A stretch of 6,202 bases of DNA from Chitinophagaceae bacterium (GTDB lineage: Bacteria; Bacteroidota; Bacteroidia; Chitinophagales; Chitinophagaceae), in the NCBI GenBank assembly GCA_003526435.1, contig DPWF01000139.1:1-6202 (forward strand), given 5' to 3'. How positions within the stretch are numbered: position 1 is the stretch's first letter; each line of letters begins with the position of its first letter. This document shows, piece by piece, positions 5,590 through 6,202 of the stretch. Below the pieces are notes generated by a model. The model saw only the letters and a list, made by a program, of their open reading frames with translations, did no database searches and had not been told where the DNA came from. A program made the position numbers and the translations under genes.

Positions 5590-6202
5590 ATGAAAACATA
5601 CATACCAAAACTCATTTTTTATTGCGGTCTGTTCTTGTGGATGGGCTGTTCAAAAAATGAGTTTCTCAATAAAAAACCAAATTCATCCATCATCATTCCT
5701 ACCACCCTTGCAGAATTACGATCTATGTTAGATTATACACAGGTCTTTACCTTCTCACCGGGTTTGGGCGAAATGGCTTCTGATGATTATTATGAGCAAC
5801 CCGTTAACTGGCAGGCGATAGCATCAGTTGTTGAAAGAAACAGTTATACATGGGAATCGGACCTGTACGGTAACCAGTTATCGATAGCCGACTGGTCGCT
5901 TCCTTATCAGCAGATATTGTATGCGAATATTGTACTGGAGCAATTAGACAAAACAAAGCCAGGTGAATCAGAGATACGGGAATGGACTGATATCAAGGGA
6001 TCTGCTTTATTTAAAAGAGCATTGGCATTGAGTAGTCTTGTTCAACATTTTGCCGCTGCTTTCGACAGCAGCACGATGAACACAGCAATGGGTGTTCCTA
6101 TCCGCCTGACTACAGATGTAAAATCTTATCAGCCAAGAAACAGCATGAAAGAATGTTATGATCAGATTTTTACTGATCTGAGCATGGCAGCACAACTATT
6201 AT
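5590..6202 (+). CDS. RagB/SusD-family nutrient-binding outer-membrane lipoprotein, N-terminal 204 residues (3' end outside window)
   Basis: The frame from ATG 5590 stays open to the right edge, giving 204 codons of a family usually 450-600 residues long. Residues 1-20 are a lipoprotein signal with a hydrophobic core and a lipobox ending in LWMGC, the lipidated residue being Cys20, followed by SKNEFLNKKP, typical of SusD proteins. Further family marks are GEMASDDYYEQ (60-70), SYTWESDLYG (85-94), DWSLPYQQILYANIVLEQL (101-119), the TPR-like helix SALFKRALALSSLVQHFAAAF (138-158), GVPIRL (168-173) and the IFTDLSMAAQLL helix (193-204). It should be a surface-exposed lipoprotein forming the lid over the SusC barrel and binding the ligand. 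The 16-bp gap after susC has no terminator, so the two genes are almost certainly one operon. The start is in an A-rich context with no Shine-Dalgarno sequence. Substrate cannot be told from the N-terminus. Confidence 0.95.
   Translation, partial: MKTYIPKLIFYCGLFLWMGCSKNEFLNKKPNSSIIIPTTLAELRSMLDYTQVFTFSPGLGEMASDDYYEQPVNWQAIASVVERNSYTWESDLYGNQLSIADWSLPYQQILYANIVLEQLDKTKPGESEIREWTDIKGSALFKRALALSSLVQHFAAAFDSSTMNTAMGVPIRLTTDVKSYQPRNSMKECYDQIFTDLSMAAQLL

Noticed and set aside
6007..6195. 62-codon minus-strand frame inside susD
   Set aside because: Antisense to SusD TPR-like helices that match the family well.

Overview
The window looks like chromosomal DNA from a Bacteroidota member, probably in or near the Chitinophagaceae or Sphingobacteriales. 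The evidence is a SusC/SusD-type outer-membrane uptake pair, a second TonB-dependent receptor with a carboxypeptidase-regulatory-like N-terminus, start codons in A-rich contexts without Shine-Dalgarno sequences, and promoter-like sequences resembling the Bacteroidota TTTG / TAnnTTTG consensus. The genus is an inference from protein style, not a measured result.

Layout: positions 1-1347 (minus strand) hold the N-terminal 449 codons of a TonB-dependent outer-membrane beta-barrel protein that runs off the left edge. A 269-bp non-coding gap follows. Next is a small XRE-type DNA-binding regulator (1617-1859, minus). A 519-bp divergent intergenic region (1860-2378) contains a perfect 16-bp palindrome, two candidate promoters facing right, a 10-bp inverted repeat straddling one candidate -7 element, small hairpins and a doubtful 88-codon ORF. 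A complete susC-like gene (2379-5573, plus) is followed after 16 bp by the first 204 codons of a susD-like lipoprotein gene (from 5590), cut by the right edge.

How the parts may work together: SusC and SusD proteins form a barrel-and-lid complex that binds a nutrient (glycan, peptide or other oligomer) at the cell surface and imports it with TonB-transmitted energy. The XRE gene lies between the two outer-membrane systems, with a palindrome 37 bp upstream of its own start, so it is the obvious candidate local regulator of itself and possibly of the susCD operon. The SusC here has no STN signalling domain, and no sigma/anti-sigma pair is visible, so a one-component repressor is a reasonable alternative control route. 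The substrate cannot be read from this window.

The coding parts are ordinary for the phylum. The least explained part is the long susC leader (about 1930-2378). No mobile element, RNA gene or CRISPR array was found.
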